From Chryseobacterium viscerum (GTDB taxonomy: Bacteria; Bacteroidota; Bacteroidia; Flavobacteriales; Weeksellaceae): a stretch of 64,000 nt of DNA. The notes below the pieces were generated by a model that was not told where the DNA came from, ran no database searches, and saw nothing but the letters and a program-made list of their open reading frames with translations. Position 1 is the stretch's first letter; the number at the start of each line of letters is the position of its first letter. Shown here one piece after another: positions 1 through 8,075 of the stretch. The stretch covers positions 1,612,001 to 1,676,000 of the forward strand of contig NZ_JAPDFT010000001.1 in NCBI RefSeq assembly GCF_025949665.1. Direction: 5' to 3'. Position numbers and translations under genes: made by a program.

Positions 1-498
1 TCACTAAGAAATAAAGCCGTTTCTGATAATGAAAATAACCTGATCCGTTCTACATTAGAGCTTGCTTCAGCAATGATCGGAGGAGCAGATGCTGTTTTCA
101 CCAATAATTATCTTGTCAGCAGAAGTACAGATAATTCGGAAGAAATTTCTTTCAAACAGCAGATTGTACTGGCTTACGAAAGTATTATCAATGTATTTGA
201 GGATGCTTCTAACGGAAGTTATTATATTGAAGACATTACCCAGCAGTTTGCTGAAAAAGCATGGGCTTTGTTCGTTGAAATAGAAGAAGCCGGAGGATAT
301 CTTGAACTGTTGAAACAGGGAGTGGTTCAGAAAAAGATCTATGATCATGCTATTGAAGAGCAGCAATGGATTGAAGAAGGAAAAATAAAGCTGATCGGAG
401 TGAATTTATACCCTAAATTAGACGTTAAAAAGTCTATCGGTGATCTATATGACGAAAATGAAATAAAAGCCGTTCGTTGGGCTGAAATGTTTGAATAA
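1..498 (+). CDS. mutA: Methylmalonyl-CoA mutase small (beta) subunit, C-terminal part
   Basis: The reading frame is open to the left edge, so only about the last 165 codons are present. The family forms a cytoplasmic heterodimer with the B12-binding large subunit and interconverts methylmalonyl-CoA and succinyl-CoA (propionate metabolism). What is visible is the end of the substrate-binding barrel, including GGADAVFTNNYLVS and SNGSYYIEDITQQFAEKAW, which are typical of mutase subunits; there is no cobalamin-binding DxHxxG motif in this part. The large-subunit gene does not follow: the next genes are an inserted cassette and an unrelated methyltransferase, so mutB must lie elsewhere. Identification rests on motif recognition of the fragment. 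Confidence 0.82.
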   Translation, partial: SLRNKAVSDNENNLIRSTLELASAMIGGADAVFTNNYLVSRSTDNSEEISFKQQIVLAYESIINVFEDASNGSYYIEDITQQFAEKAWALFVEIEEAGGYLELLKQGVVQKKIYDHAIEEQQWIEEGKIKLIGVNLYPKLDVKKSIGDLYDENEIKAVRWAEMFE

Positions 499-508
499 AT
501 TTAATTGC

Positions 509-538
509 TCCCACAGATTTCTCAGATGACACAGATTT
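509..538 (+). repeat. Left inverted repeat of GxxExxY cassette
   Basis: Begins 11 bases after the mutA stop codon. It contains two CACAGATT words 18 bases apart and pairs with 964-993 (25/30 identity in inverted orientation). Confidence 0.7.
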
Positions 539-573
539 TTACAGTACAACTGTAGAAACTAAATTATACACAA

Positions 574-954
574 ATGAATGAAAATGAGATAAGTTTTTAT
601 ATCAGGAAATCTATTTTTTCTGTATATAACGAGTTGGGACCAGGTTTATTAGAAAAAGTTTATGAGAAAGTCTTGGCACTTGAATTAAAAAATAACGGTT
701 TAAGCGTTAAAACTCAAGTTCCAATACCCATAACATTTAAAGGAATTTTTATTGATTCAAGTTTTATTGCTGATATCATTGTTGAAGACAAAGTTATTAT
801 TGAAATAAAATCAATTCCTGAAATAATTAATGTTCATCACAAGCAGCTCTTAACCTACTTAAAATTAACCAAACTGAAATTAGGAATATTGGCTAATTTC
901 AATACTGATTATATTGATAAAAGTATTATTCGAAAAATAAACGGAAACATTTAA
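574..954 (+). CDS. GxxExxY family protein (PD-(D/E)xK nuclease-like)
   Basis: A 126-residue protein of the GxxExxY family, a small restriction-endonuclease-fold group of unproven function. The naming motif is G24-L-L-E27-K-V-Y30. A probable PD-(D/E)xK active site follows: D67 in FIADIIVEDK, then E77-I-K79 in VIIEIKSI, on the usual beta-hairpin. It has no signal peptide or membrane segment. It is markedly AT-rich with many isoleucine and lysine codons compared with mutA, and sits alone between the two inverted repeats at 509-538 and 964-993, which suggests it travels as a unit. Family assignment is confident; its substrate is unknown. Confidence 0.85.
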   Translation: MNENEISFYIRKSIFSVYNELGPGLLEKVYEKVLALELKNNGLSVKTQVPIPITFKGIFIDSSFIADIIVEDKVIIEIKSIPEIINVHHKQLLTYLKLTKLKLGILANFNTDYIDKSIIRKINGNI

Positions 955-963
955 TAAGTACCA

Positions 964-993
964 TAATCTGTGCAATTTGTGAAATCTGTGGGA
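964..993 (-). repeat. Right inverted repeat of GxxExxY cassette, overlapping next gene start
   Basis: Inverted partner of 509-538. It contains three in-frame GTG codons (970, 979, 988) that are the only plausible start codons for the methyltransferase downstream. Confidence 0.7.
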
Positions 994-2136
994 AATAAAT
1001 TATTAGACAAAGAAATCCAAAACTATATCAACGCAAATCTGAATGTAGATTTACATGCATTACTCTTGAAAAAATCACCCTTTCCGGAAGTTTCTATGCA
1101 GGAAATTGTACAGCAGATCAAAGGAAAACAGGTTGCTGAAAGAAAATTTCCTTTTCTCTTGAAAGAAGGGATCATTTTCCCGCCACAGCTTAATCTGGAG
1201 CAGTCATCGTCAGAAAAAACAGCCCTTTATAAATCTGAAATGTTGAAAGGGAATCAGTTTATTGATCTAACAAGTGGTTTTGGTATTGATGCCTATTATC
1301 TGTCTCAAAACTTTGATCATATTACTTTGGTAGAGCAGAATACAGAGCTTTTAGAGATTGTAGCCCATAACTGGAATATTTTGGGACGTCAGGCAAATTT
1401 TATCAACAAAAAGCTTGAAGATTTCCTGAACGAGAATCAGGAACATTTTGATGTCATTTATCTTGATCCGGCCAGAAGAGATCAGCAAAAAAACAAAGTT
1501 TTTCTTTTGGAAGACCTTTCTCCTGATATTCTCGAAATTCAGGGAAAATTGCTGTCTGTTTCCGATCAGGTAGTCATTAAACTCTCCCCACTTATTGATC
1601 TTAAGTATCTTGTGTCAGTGCTGCCAGGTATTTCAAGGATAGAAATTATTGCTCTTAAAAATGATGTAAAAGAAGTTGTTATTGTTTTATCCAATGAAAA
1701 TACAGATGAGATTATCTGCAACTGTGTGAACCTTGAGAGTGGAGAATCTGCCTTTACCTTCAGATTTTGGGAAGAAGAAAGGGCTGAATCAGAGTATTCT
1801 GAGCCTGAAAAATACATTTACATTCCCAATAACTCTATTTTGAAAGCGGGAGTCTTTAATTTGATTTCACTGAAATTCGGACTGAAGAAACTTCATCCTA
1901 ACAGTCATTTTTATACCTCCAATGAAAAGAAGGAAGACTTTCCCGGGAGAATTTTGGAAATGGAACCAGTTGATTCTAAAAATATTAAGAAAAAAGAACA
2001 GTTTAATATCATTTCAAAGAATTACCCTTTAAAACCTGAAGAAATCAAGAAAAAATATGGTTTGAAAGATGGGGGAGACCATTACCTTATTTTTACACAA
2101 TCCAAAAAAGGGAAAATAATATTAAAATCAGTATAA
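970..2136 (+). CDS. Class I SAM-dependent methyltransferase with THUMP-like C-terminal domain
   Basis: A cytoplasmic protein of up to 388 residues. The SAM-binding motif is I98-D-L-T-S-G-F-G around residues 98-105, and a catalytic-loop-like L-D166-P-A-R-R-D is at 165-171, a variant of the NPPY type seen in nucleic-acid methyltransferases. The C-terminal ~90 residues resemble the THUMP-like domain, so an RNA substrate is likely but unproven. The start is uncertain: the only in-frame candidates before the conserved KLLDKEIQNYI region are GTG codons at 970, 979 and 988, all inside the right inverted repeat of the upstream cassette; 988 would give the shortest N-terminus. Transcription may come from the mutA side. 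It stands before a separate promoter for the next lipoprotein. Confidence 0.8.
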   Translation: MQFVKSVGNKLLDKEIQNYINANLNVDLHALLLKKSPFPEVSMQEIVQQIKGKQVAERKFPFLLKEGIIFPPQLNLEQSSSEKTALYKSEMLKGNQFIDLTSGFGIDAYYLSQNFDHITLVEQNTELLEIVAHNWNILGRQANFINKKLEDFLNENQEHFDVIYLDPARRDQQKNKVFLLEDLSPDILEIQGKLLSVSDQVVIKLSPLIDLKYLVSVLPGISRIEIIALKNDVKEVVIVLSNENTDEIICNCVNLESGESAFTFRFWEEERAESEYSEPEKYIYIPNNSILKAGVFNLISLKFGLKKLHPNSHFYTSNEKKEDFPGRILEMEPVDSKNIKKKEQFNIISKNYPLKPEEIKKKYGLKDGGDHYLIFTQSKKGKIILKSV

Positions 2137-2141
2137 AAATG

Positions 2142-2172
2142 TTGCCGAAAAAAGCAGGATTTCTTACTTTTG
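2142..2172 (+). promoter_or_regulatory. Bacteroidetes-type promoter of small lipoprotein
   Basis: TTG at 2142-2144, 20 bases, then TACTTTTG at 2165-2172, which fits TTG-N17-23-TAnnTTTG. Expected transcript start near 2180, giving a leader of about 95 bases. Confidence 0.6.
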
Positions 2173-2274
2173 GGCAATCAAAAATTTAAACATGAAATCG
2201 CCGGCTTTTTGGATAAATCAGAAGAGACTAAAATAGTGCGGTTCCATATGATCTTTAAAAAATAAATTTTACAT

Positions 2275-2544
2275 ATGAAAAAATTAGTTATATGTTTAGC
2301 AATTGCAACAGTAGCGGTAAGTTGTAAAAAAGTACCTGCTGGTGGAAATAAAGGGACTTTGAAACTGGAAGAAGGAGTAGAGAGATATTCTGATGCTGCT
2401 CAGGGAGAAGGTCACGGACATGCAACTGCTGCAGAGCATAAGGAAGAAGTTGCTGTAAAGCCGGAAGCTGCAACCCCTAAAACAGATAGTACTGCTGCTG
2501 CAAAACCTGCTGAAGCTGAAAAGGCTCCAAAAGCTGAACACTAA
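2275..2544 (+). CDS. Small hypothetical lipoprotein, Ala/Glu/Lys-rich
   Basis: An 89-residue predicted lipoprotein: a short lipobox signal (MKKLVICLAIATVAVSC) with cleavage before C17, then a low-complexity tail rich in Ala, Glu, Lys and Pro with a histidine-rich patch (GEGHGHATAAEH) near the middle. No fold is recognised. It has its own promoter (TTG at 2142, TACTTTTG at 2165) and a strong terminator at 2566, so it is a single-gene unit. The disordered charged tail suggests a periplasmic or surface tether rather than an enzyme, but that is a guess. Confidence 0.75.
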   Translation: MKKLVICLAIATVAVSCKKVPAGGNKGTLKLEEGVERYSDAAQGEGHGHATAAEHKEEVAVKPEAATPKTDSTAAAKPAEAEKAPKAEH

Positions 2545-2565
2545 TTAGAAGTACAAAATATACAA

Positions 2566-2592
2566 ATGCCCTGTTTCTGCAGGGCATTTTTT
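2566..2592 (+). terminator. Rho-independent terminator
   Basis: Perfect 8-bp stem ATGCCCTG / CAGGGCAT around a 6-base loop, followed by a T run. A second GGGCA-T8 tract at 2663-2677 looks like a decayed relative but has no good stem. Confidence 0.9.
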
Positions 2593-2701
2593 ATTAAAAA
2601 AGACGGCTATAAGGCTCATTAGCATAAGGTTGGGAAAATCCTGCCTTTTTGTTTGTCCCTGCCGGGCATTTTTTTTAATTTTAACAAAATAAATTTTTAC
2701 A

Positions 2702-4081
2702 ATGCAAGAGACATTAAATTACATTAACGAAAACAAACAGCGTTTCGTGGATGAATTATTTGAGTTATTGAGAATTCCTTCTATTTCTGCAGATCCGGCG
2801 TATAAAGATGACGTTTTGAAATGTGCAGATGTAGTGGCGGCACACCTTAGAAATGCAGGAGCTGATGATGTTGAAGTTTGCCAGACCAAAGGCTATCCAA
2901 TTGTTTTCGGGGAAAAGATTTTAGATAAAAGTTTACCTACAGTACTGGTGTATGGACATTATGATGTTCAGCCGGCAGATCCACTGGAATTATGGACAAA
3001 ACCACCTTTTGAACCCTATATTGAAAAAACTGAACTGCACCCTGAAGGCGCTATTTTTGCCAGAGGTTCTGCGGATGACAAAGGACAGTTTTTCATGCAT
3101 CTGAAAGCCTTCGAAGCTATGATGAAAACCAATGCTCTTCCTTGCAACGTTAAATTTATCTTAGAAGGAGAAGAGGAAGTAGGTTCTGTGAGCTTGGGAG
3201 ACTGGGTGAATGAAAATAAAGAGAAATTAGCTTGCGACTGTATCTTAATTTCCGATACTCATATTTACAGCAACGAACAGCCAACTGTGACAACGGGATT
3301 AAGAGGCTTAAGCTATGTAGAAGTAGAAGTGGAAGGCCCAAACAGAGATTTACACTCAGGTCTTTATGGTGGAGCGGTTCCAAACCCTATTCACGTTCTT
3401 TCAAGAATGATTGCTAATCTGATTGATGAAAACGGTCATATTACAATTGACGGGTTCTATGACAACGTAGAAACGGTTTCAGATGCAGACAGAGCTGATA
3501 TGAACAAATTGAAAGATAATCCTGAAGAATTCAAAAAATCAATCGGATTAAGCAATATAGAAGGAGAAAAAGGATATACAACTTTAGAAAGAACATCTAT
3601 CCGTCCTACTTTAGACTGCAACGGAATTTGGGGTGGTTATACCGGAGAAGGCGCAAAAACTGTAATTCCTTCAAAAGCTTTTGCTAAAATTTCAATGCGT
3701 TTGGTTCCTTACCAGACTCCACAGGAAATCACAGAAAAATTCACGAAATATTTTGAAAAAATTGCTCCTGATACAGTAAAAATTAAAGTAACGCCTCACC
3801 ATGGAGGGATGCCTTATGTTTTACCAACCAATACCAAAGAATTTGCTGCGGCAAAACAAGCGATGGAATCTGCATTCGGAAAAGAAGTTCTTCCATACAG
3901 AGGAGGAGGAAGTATTCCAATTACAGCGATGTTTGAGCAGGTTTTAGGAGCTAAGTCTGTATTGATGGGCTTCGGGTTGGATTCTGATGCAATCCACTCT
4001 CCAAACGAGCACTATGGATTATTTAATTTCTATAAAGGAATTGAAAGTATTCCGTTGTTTTTTGAAAATTATTCAAAGTAA
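2702..4081 (+). CDS. M20 family dipeptidase
   Basis: A 459-residue cytoplasmic dizinc peptidase of the M20/CNDP type, which hydrolyses dipeptides and short peptides. Visible metal-site motifs in order: G-H86-Y-D88-V-Q, SADDKG around 124-128 (bridging Asp), EGEEEVGS near 157 (general-base Glu), SDTHI, and the C-terminal DAIHSPNEH carrying the last His ligand. The dimerisation-type insert contains the HSGLYGG motif that is typical of this family. Full length for the family. Start is the ATG at 2702; no better upstream start. Monocistronic, closed by the terminator at 4103. Confidence 0.92.
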   Translation: MQETLNYINENKQRFVDELFELLRIPSISADPAYKDDVLKCADVVAAHLRNAGADDVEVCQTKGYPIVFGEKILDKSLPTVLVYGHYDVQPADPLELWTKPPFEPYIEKTELHPEGAIFARGSADDKGQFFMHLKAFEAMMKTNALPCNVKFILEGEEEVGSVSLGDWVNENKEKLACDCILISDTHIYSNEQPTVTTGLRGLSYVEVEVEGPNRDLHSGLYGGAVPNPIHVLSRMIANLIDENGHITIDGFYDNVETVSDADRADMNKLKDNPEEFKKSIGLSNIEGEKGYTTLERTSIRPTLDCNGIWGGYTGEGAKTVIPSKAFAKISMRLVPYQTPQEITEKFTKYFEKIAPDTVKIKVTPHHGGMPYVLPTNTKEFAAAKQAMESAFGKEVLPYRGGGSIPITAMFEQVLGAKSVLMGFGLDSDAIHSPNEHYGLFNFYKGIESIPLFFENYSK

Positions 4082-4102
4082 TTCAACAAAAATAAGATAG
4101 GG

Positions 4103-4138
4103 TAAGGTATTTCTGGAAAGAGATACCTTATTTTTTTT
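4103..4138 (+). terminator. Rho-independent terminator of the dipeptidase
   Basis: TAAGGTAT / ATACCTTA stem, 12-base loop, then eight T. Confidence 0.85.
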
Positions 4139-4292
4139 GCTCTGAATTGAGCTGTATTGCCTCTGTAGTAAGACGTTTTTAATGGATTTTAAAATTAAAT
4201 TCACTGAGAATAAAAGCGTTATTTTTTATTTGTAATAAGTTATTTCACCATTTGTTGAAAGTTTATATTTTTAATACAAAACTTGATTTACT

Positions 4293-5213
4293 ATGAAAAA
4301 ATACTACTCAATTGCAATTTTACTATTATCATCATGCATTTTTGCACAGCAGACTGTATCCTTTGAATTCAATGAAGGATTCAACACTGGAAATATCCAT
4401 GGCCAGGCAGGATGGATCAGTACTCCCACAGGAGGAGTGCCTCAAAATGTAACCCATCAGACCATCAGCGTAGATAAAGCCAGCGACGGAAGCAGTTCCC
4501 TCAAAATTGTTAAAGAAGCAGCCTACGGAACTCAGTCTGATCCTATTATCGGAGGCTTTTATAATCTGCCGGCTCCTCTTGCTTACAACAACTTCTCCGT
4601 ATCATTTGATATTAATATGTCGCAGCTCAACGGCTCTGATTTTGGTTTTCAGGGAGTGAATAGTGTTGATGATCAGTTTGTTGTGAGACTGGATTTTGAT
4701 AAAACCGGATTGTTCAAGATTCTGAATACAGTATCAGGCATACAGGATTTGATTTCCATACCTTCAGCCTGGCTGCCAAATATCTGGTACAGAGTGAAAG
4801 TTGTGGGAACTGCCACAGATATCAGATACTATCTTAATAATGTCTTTATTTACACAGGAACAGCCGCAAGTTCAGTGAATATAGATCAGCTGCGTTTTGT
4901 CCATAATAATGCGTTGGGATCGGCTTATATAGATAATATTAAAGTGAATAGTGAACTTTTGGTATTAGGGATTAAAGATTCTAAGGTTATTGCCAAAGAA
5001 GTTTCAATTTATCCTAATCCTGCCACTGATTTTATACAGATTAATTCTCCCGGTACAGTAAAACGTGTTGAGATCTATGACGGGACAGGAAAGCTTATAA
5101 AGACTGAAATAAACAATAGCAGAATTAATGTAAAAGGACTGACTGCAGGTGTATATATGGTTAATGTAAAAGCAGAAGGAAGAAACTTCACAGAGAAATT
5201 TATAAAAAAATAA
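4293..5213 (+). CDS. Secreted protein with T9SS type A sorting domain, lectin/glucanase-like middle
   Basis: A 306-residue exported protein. The Sec signal is MKKYYSIAILLLSSCIFAQ, cleaved near residue 19. Residues ~20-220 read as a jelly-roll, concanavalin/LamG-like beta-sandwich (alternating strands such as NNFSVSFDINMS and WYRVKVVGTATDIRYYLN), with no recognisable catalytic residues. The last ~75 residues are a typical T9SS C-terminal sorting domain: VSIYPNPATDFIQI, then GTGKLIKT, LTAGVYMVNV and a basic KFIKK end. The family is carried across the outer membrane by the type IX system and anchored to or released from the surface. Single gene, terminator at 5238. Confidence 0.88.
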   Translation: MKKYYSIAILLLSSCIFAQQTVSFEFNEGFNTGNIHGQAGWISTPTGGVPQNVTHQTISVDKASDGSSSLKIVKEAAYGTQSDPIIGGFYNLPAPLAYNNFSVSFDINMSQLNGSDFGFQGVNSVDDQFVVRLDFDKTGLFKILNTVSGIQDLISIPSAWLPNIWYRVKVVGTATDIRYYLNNVFIYTGTAASSVNIDQLRFVHNNALGSAYIDNIKVNSELLVLGIKDSKVIAKEVSIYPNPATDFIQINSPGTVKRVEIYDGTGKLIKTEINNSRINVKGLTAGVYMVNVKAEGRNFTEKFIKK

Positions 5214-5237
5214 TTCCTGATAAATCTTAGTATCAGT

Positions 5238-5265
5238 AAAACGCTCCAATTGGAGCGTTTTTATT
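5238..5265 (+). terminator. Rho-independent terminator
   Basis: A perfect 24-base palindrome centred on AATT (AAAACGCTCC... arms), followed by T residues. The tight palindrome would need to open a few bases to form a loop. Confidence 0.85.
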
Positions 5266-5293
5266 ACTTTAGAGAATTAAAATTTGGTCATCA

Positions 5294-6001
5294 ATGTCAG
5301 AGAATAAAACAGCTTATATAACGGGAGGAACCAAAGGTATTGGTTTCGGGATTGCGAAAATTTTACTTGAAAATGGAATTTCAGTAGCATTTTCAGGAAG
5401 AAAAAGAGAAGATGTCATGAAGGCGGAAGAAGAACTTAAGCAATACTCAGAAAATGTTCTGGGAATTGTTTCTGACGTAAGAAGCCTGGAAAGTGAGCAG
5501 GAAGCAGTAAAATATACCGTTGAAAAGTTCGGGAGAGTGGATTATATCATTGCTAATGCAGGATTGGGGATATTTAAACCCGTAGATGAGCTCACGGCAG
5601 AAGAGTGGAATGAAATGATAGAAACCAATCTCACAGGTGTTTTCTATACCTTAAAAGCTTCTGTGGAAGAACTGAAGAAGACAGAAGGTTACTATATCAC
5701 GATTTCAAGTCTCGCAGGTGCCAACTTCTTTGAAAACGGAACAGGGTACAATGCCTCAAAATTCGGAGTGGTAGGTTTTACACAGGCTGCGATGATTGAT
5801 TTAAGGAAATACAATATTAAATCTACGGTCATTATGCCGGGTTCGGTGGCAACTCATTTTAATGGAAATATTCCGTCAGAAAAAGACAGTTGGAAGATTC
5901 AACCCGAAGATATGGGGAATCTCATATTAGATATTTTAAACATGAATCCAAGAGTTTTGCCAAGTAAAATAGAGTTTAGGGCAACAAAACCAGCGAAGTA
6001 A
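5294..6001 (+). CDS. SDR family NAD(P)-dependent oxidoreductase
   Basis: A 235-residue classical short-chain dehydrogenase. N-terminal dinucleotide-binding TGGTKGIGFG, the structural NAG (ANAGLG), catalytic Ser in ISSLAG and the YxxxK pair in GYNASKFG are all present, followed by the PGSVAT segment after the active site. The usual length for the family. An Arg in SGRKRED after the second strand suggests NADP(H) preference. Substrate cannot be told from sequence. It stands upstream of etfBA but is separated by a 150-base regulatory stretch, so it is probably a separate transcript. Confidence 0.88.
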   Translation: MSENKTAYITGGTKGIGFGIAKILLENGISVAFSGRKREDVMKAEEELKQYSENVLGIVSDVRSLESEQEAVKYTVEKFGRVDYIIANAGLGIFKPVDELTAEEWNEMIETNLTGVFYTLKASVEELKKTEGYYITISSLAGANFFENGTGYNASKFGVVGFTQAAMIDLRKYNIKSTVIMPGSVATHFNGNIPSEKDSWKIQPEDMGNLILDILNMNPRVLPSKIEFRATKPAK

Positions 6002-6035
6002 CTACATCTAATGTATTGAATAATAATTTAATAAG

Positions 6036-6123
6036 TATTATGCATGCATAATATATTTTTTATTTATATTAGCAAAAATTAATTCAAACAAAATCTCTGC
6101 ATAAACTGTCATGATTTTATGCA
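6036..6123. promoter_or_regulatory. Two TGCATA palindromes in the etfBA leader (candidate operators)
   Basis: 6036-6053 is a perfect 18-base palindrome, TATTATGCATGCATAATA. At 6098-6105 and 6116-6123 lie TGCATAAA and its inverse TTTATGCA, 10 bases apart. Both elements share the TGCATA core. They sit 28-115 bases upstream of the etfB start, where a regulator of electron-transfer or fatty-acid genes could bind. Function is inferred. Confidence 0.45.
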
Positions 6124-6150
6124 TCAAAGGGAAAAAATAAAATAGTACAC

Positions 6151-6897
6151 ATGAAAATATTAGTTTGTATTAGTAGTGTTCCGGATACTACTTCCAAAAT
6201 TAACTTTACAGCAGATAAATCTGCTTTCGACAAAAACGGAATTCAGTGGGTAATCAACCCGCTAGATGAATTTGCGTTGACAAAAGCGGTTAAACTTCAG
6301 GAATCTCAGGGAGCAACAGTAACAGTAATCAACGTAGGAGATGCTGGTACAGAACCTGTGATCAGAAAGGCTTTGGCAATTGGTGCTAATGATGCTGTAA
6401 GAGTAAATCTAGATCCTAAAGACAGCTATTCTACAGCAAAAGAAATTGCTGCTGTAGCTCAAAACGGAGGATATGATCTTATCCTTTGCGGGAAAGAATC
6501 TATTGACTATAATGGAGGTTCCGTTCCGGGAATGGTGGCTCAGCTATTGAACCAGCCTTTCGTAAATGCTTCAGTAGGATTAGACGTAAACGGAGATGAA
6601 GCTACTGCAGTAAGAGAAATTGAAGGAGGAAAAGAAACTATTTCTGTAAAATTACCGGCAATTATTGCAGGTCAGAAAGGATTGGTAGATGAAAAAGACC
6701 TTATCATCCCGAATATGAGAGGAATTATGTCTGCAAGAACAAAACCTCTACAGGTAGTAGAGCCTGCTTCTTCAGAAGTAAAAGTTCAGGGAGTATCTTA
6801 TGACAGTGTTCCAGCTAGAGCAGCTGTGAAAATGGTTTCTCCTGACAATTTGGATGAATTGGTAAGATTACTTCACGAAGAAGCTAAAGTAATCTAA
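6151..6897 (+). CDS. etfB: Electron transfer flavoprotein beta subunit
   Basis: A 248-residue ETF beta/FixA subunit. Together with EtfA it takes electrons from acyl-CoA and related dehydrogenases and passes them to ETF:quinone oxidoreductase. Recognisable features are the N-terminal MKILVCISSVPDT, the conserved NPLDEFAL, GKESIDYNGGSVPGMVAQLL (AMP/adenine-binding region), and LPAIIAGQKGL with the ETF-beta signature-like IPNMRGIMSART. Full length. It is followed 41 bases later by etfA, so the two form an operon. Two palindromes upstream (6036-6123) suggest regulated transcription. Confidence 0.95.
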   Translation: MKILVCISSVPDTTSKINFTADKSAFDKNGIQWVINPLDEFALTKAVKLQESQGATVTVINVGDAGTEPVIRKALAIGANDAVRVNLDPKDSYSTAKEIAAVAQNGGYDLILCGKESIDYNGGSVPGMVAQLLNQPFVNASVGLDVNGDEATAVREIEGGKETISVKLPAIIAGQKGLVDEKDLIIPNMRGIMSARTKPLQVVEPASSEVKVQGVSYDSVPARAAVKMVSPDNLDELVRLLHEEAKVI

Positions 6898-6938
6898 TCT
6901 TTAAATTTTTCAATCTTTTAATTATTAAATGTAAAACA

Positions 6939-7886
6939 ATGGCAGTATTCGTATACGCAGAAAATATAAACGGAGTTTACAAAAAAGCAGCTTTTGAAGC
7001 AGTTTCTTACGCTAAAGCTGTTGCTGATAAAGCTGGAGATACCGTTACGGCAATCTCTGTAAACCCAACAGATTCTTCAGATTTATTATACAAATATGGA
7101 GCATCAAATGTAATCAATATCAAAGACGAAGGTCTTAAGAACTTCTCAGCAAAGGCATTCGCACAGGCTGTAAGTGAAGTAGCAGACGGAAACATCATCG
7201 TTTTCCCTCACACTACTGATGCTTCTTCAATTGCTCCAATGCTTTCTGTAATGAAGAACTATTCTTTAATCACTAATGCTTTAGAAGCTCCTGAAAGCCT
7301 TTCTCCTTTCCAGGTAAAGAGAAGAGCATTCTCAGGAAAAGGTTTTATGCATGCAAAAGCTGAAGGAAACGGAGTAATTGTTACCGTTTCTCAAAATGCT
7401 TTCGGTGTTAAAGAAAATGCAGTATCTGGTTCAGAAGAAGTGAAAAACTTATCGGTAGCTAATGAAGATACTAAAGTGATTTCTCACGAGCAGAGTTCAG
7501 GTAAACTAGACCTTAAAGAAGCTGAAGTTGTTGTTTCTGCTGGTAGAGGGCTTAAAGGACCTGAAAACTGGGGAATGATCGAAGATTTAGCAAACGTTTT
7601 AGGAGCAGCTACAGCATGTTCTAAACCGGTTTCTGACATCGGATGGAGACCTCACACAGAACACGTAGGACAAACTGGTAAGGCAATTTCTCCGAATCTT
7701 TACATTGCTGTAGGGATTTCAGGAGCCATTCAGCACCTTGCCGGAGTAAACTCTTCAAAAACTATCGTAGTAATCAATAGTGATCCTGAAGCACCATTCT
7801 TCAAGTCTGCTGATTACGGGGTAGTAGGAGATGCTTTCCAGATTATTCCTGCATTAACAGAGAAAATTAAAGCAATAAAAGGATAA
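6939..7886 (+). CDS. etfA: Electron transfer flavoprotein alpha subunit
   Basis: A 315-residue ETF alpha/FixB subunit, the FAD-binding partner of EtfB. The C-terminal FAD-binding domain is intact: VVSAGRGLKGPENW, ACSKPVSDIGWRPH, EHVGQTGKAISPNLYIAVGISGAIQHLAG (read in two parts) and NSDPEAPFFKSADYG. N-terminal domain is the usual alpha/beta nucleotide-binding-like fold. Normal length. Second gene of the etfBA operon; thiolase at 13.6 kb and the mutase at the left edge are functionally consistent with acyl-CoA metabolism but not linked transcriptionally. Confidence 0.95.
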   Translation: MAVFVYAENINGVYKKAAFEAVSYAKAVADKAGDTVTAISVNPTDSSDLLYKYGASNVINIKDEGLKNFSAKAFAQAVSEVADGNIIVFPHTTDASSIAPMLSVMKNYSLITNALEAPESLSPFQVKRRAFSGKGFMHAKAEGNGVIVTVSQNAFGVKENAVSGSEEVKNLSVANEDTKVISHEQSSGKLDLKEAEVVVSAGRGLKGPENWGMIEDLANVLGAATACSKPVSDIGWRPHTEHVGQTGKAISPNLYIAVGISGAIQHLAGVNSSKTIVVINSDPEAPFFKSADYGVVGDAFQIIPALTEKIKAIKG

Positions 7887-7887
7887 G

Positions 7888-7978
7888 AAAGTGAATTGTG
7901 AATAGTCAATTCGCTTTGCTCGTCAATTTTTAATTAAATAATTCACTTGCAAAGCAAAATTCACTATTGACGTTTGAC
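7888..7978. repeat. Intergenic imperfect inverted repeat (REP/MITE-like)
   Basis: The left half GTGAATAGTCAATTCGCTTT and a right half around 7943-7974 (GCAAAGCAAAATTCACTATT) read as imperfect inverted copies of each other. A similar stretch occurs at 39148-39190. Non-coding, between etfA and its terminator. Confidence 0.5.
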
Positions 7979-7997
7979 AATCATCAACAATACAGAT

Positions 7998-8027
7998 AAA
8001 AGCTCGGCTTTCCGGGCTTTTATTTTT
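7998..8027 (+). terminator. Rho-independent terminator of etfBA
   Basis: AAAGCTCGG / CCGGGCTTT stem (one G-T pair), 4-base loop, then TATTTTT. Confidence 0.85.
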
Positions 8028-8075
8028 GCGTAAAAAAGTAAAATCACAATAAAAAATTAATCTATATTTGTAGCT

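Larger units (their letters stand above)
509..993. mobile_element. GxxExxY gene cassette bounded by 30-bp inverted repeats
   Basis: A 485-bp unit whose two ends are imperfect inverted repeats: 509-538 matches the reverse complement of 964-993 at 25 of 30 positions, with both carrying TCCCACAGATTTC at the outer edge and CACAGATT at the inner edge. The only gene inside is the GxxExxY nuclease-like ORF. No transposase is present, so if this is mobile it would be a non-autonomous unit. Whether it moves is inference; the repeat pairing itself is seen directly. Confidence 0.5.

Noticed and set aside
2641..2680. Second terminator (GCCGGGCATTTTTTTT) before the dipeptidase gene
   Set aside because: No adequate stem; it looks like a partial duplicate of the 2566 terminator without a left arm.
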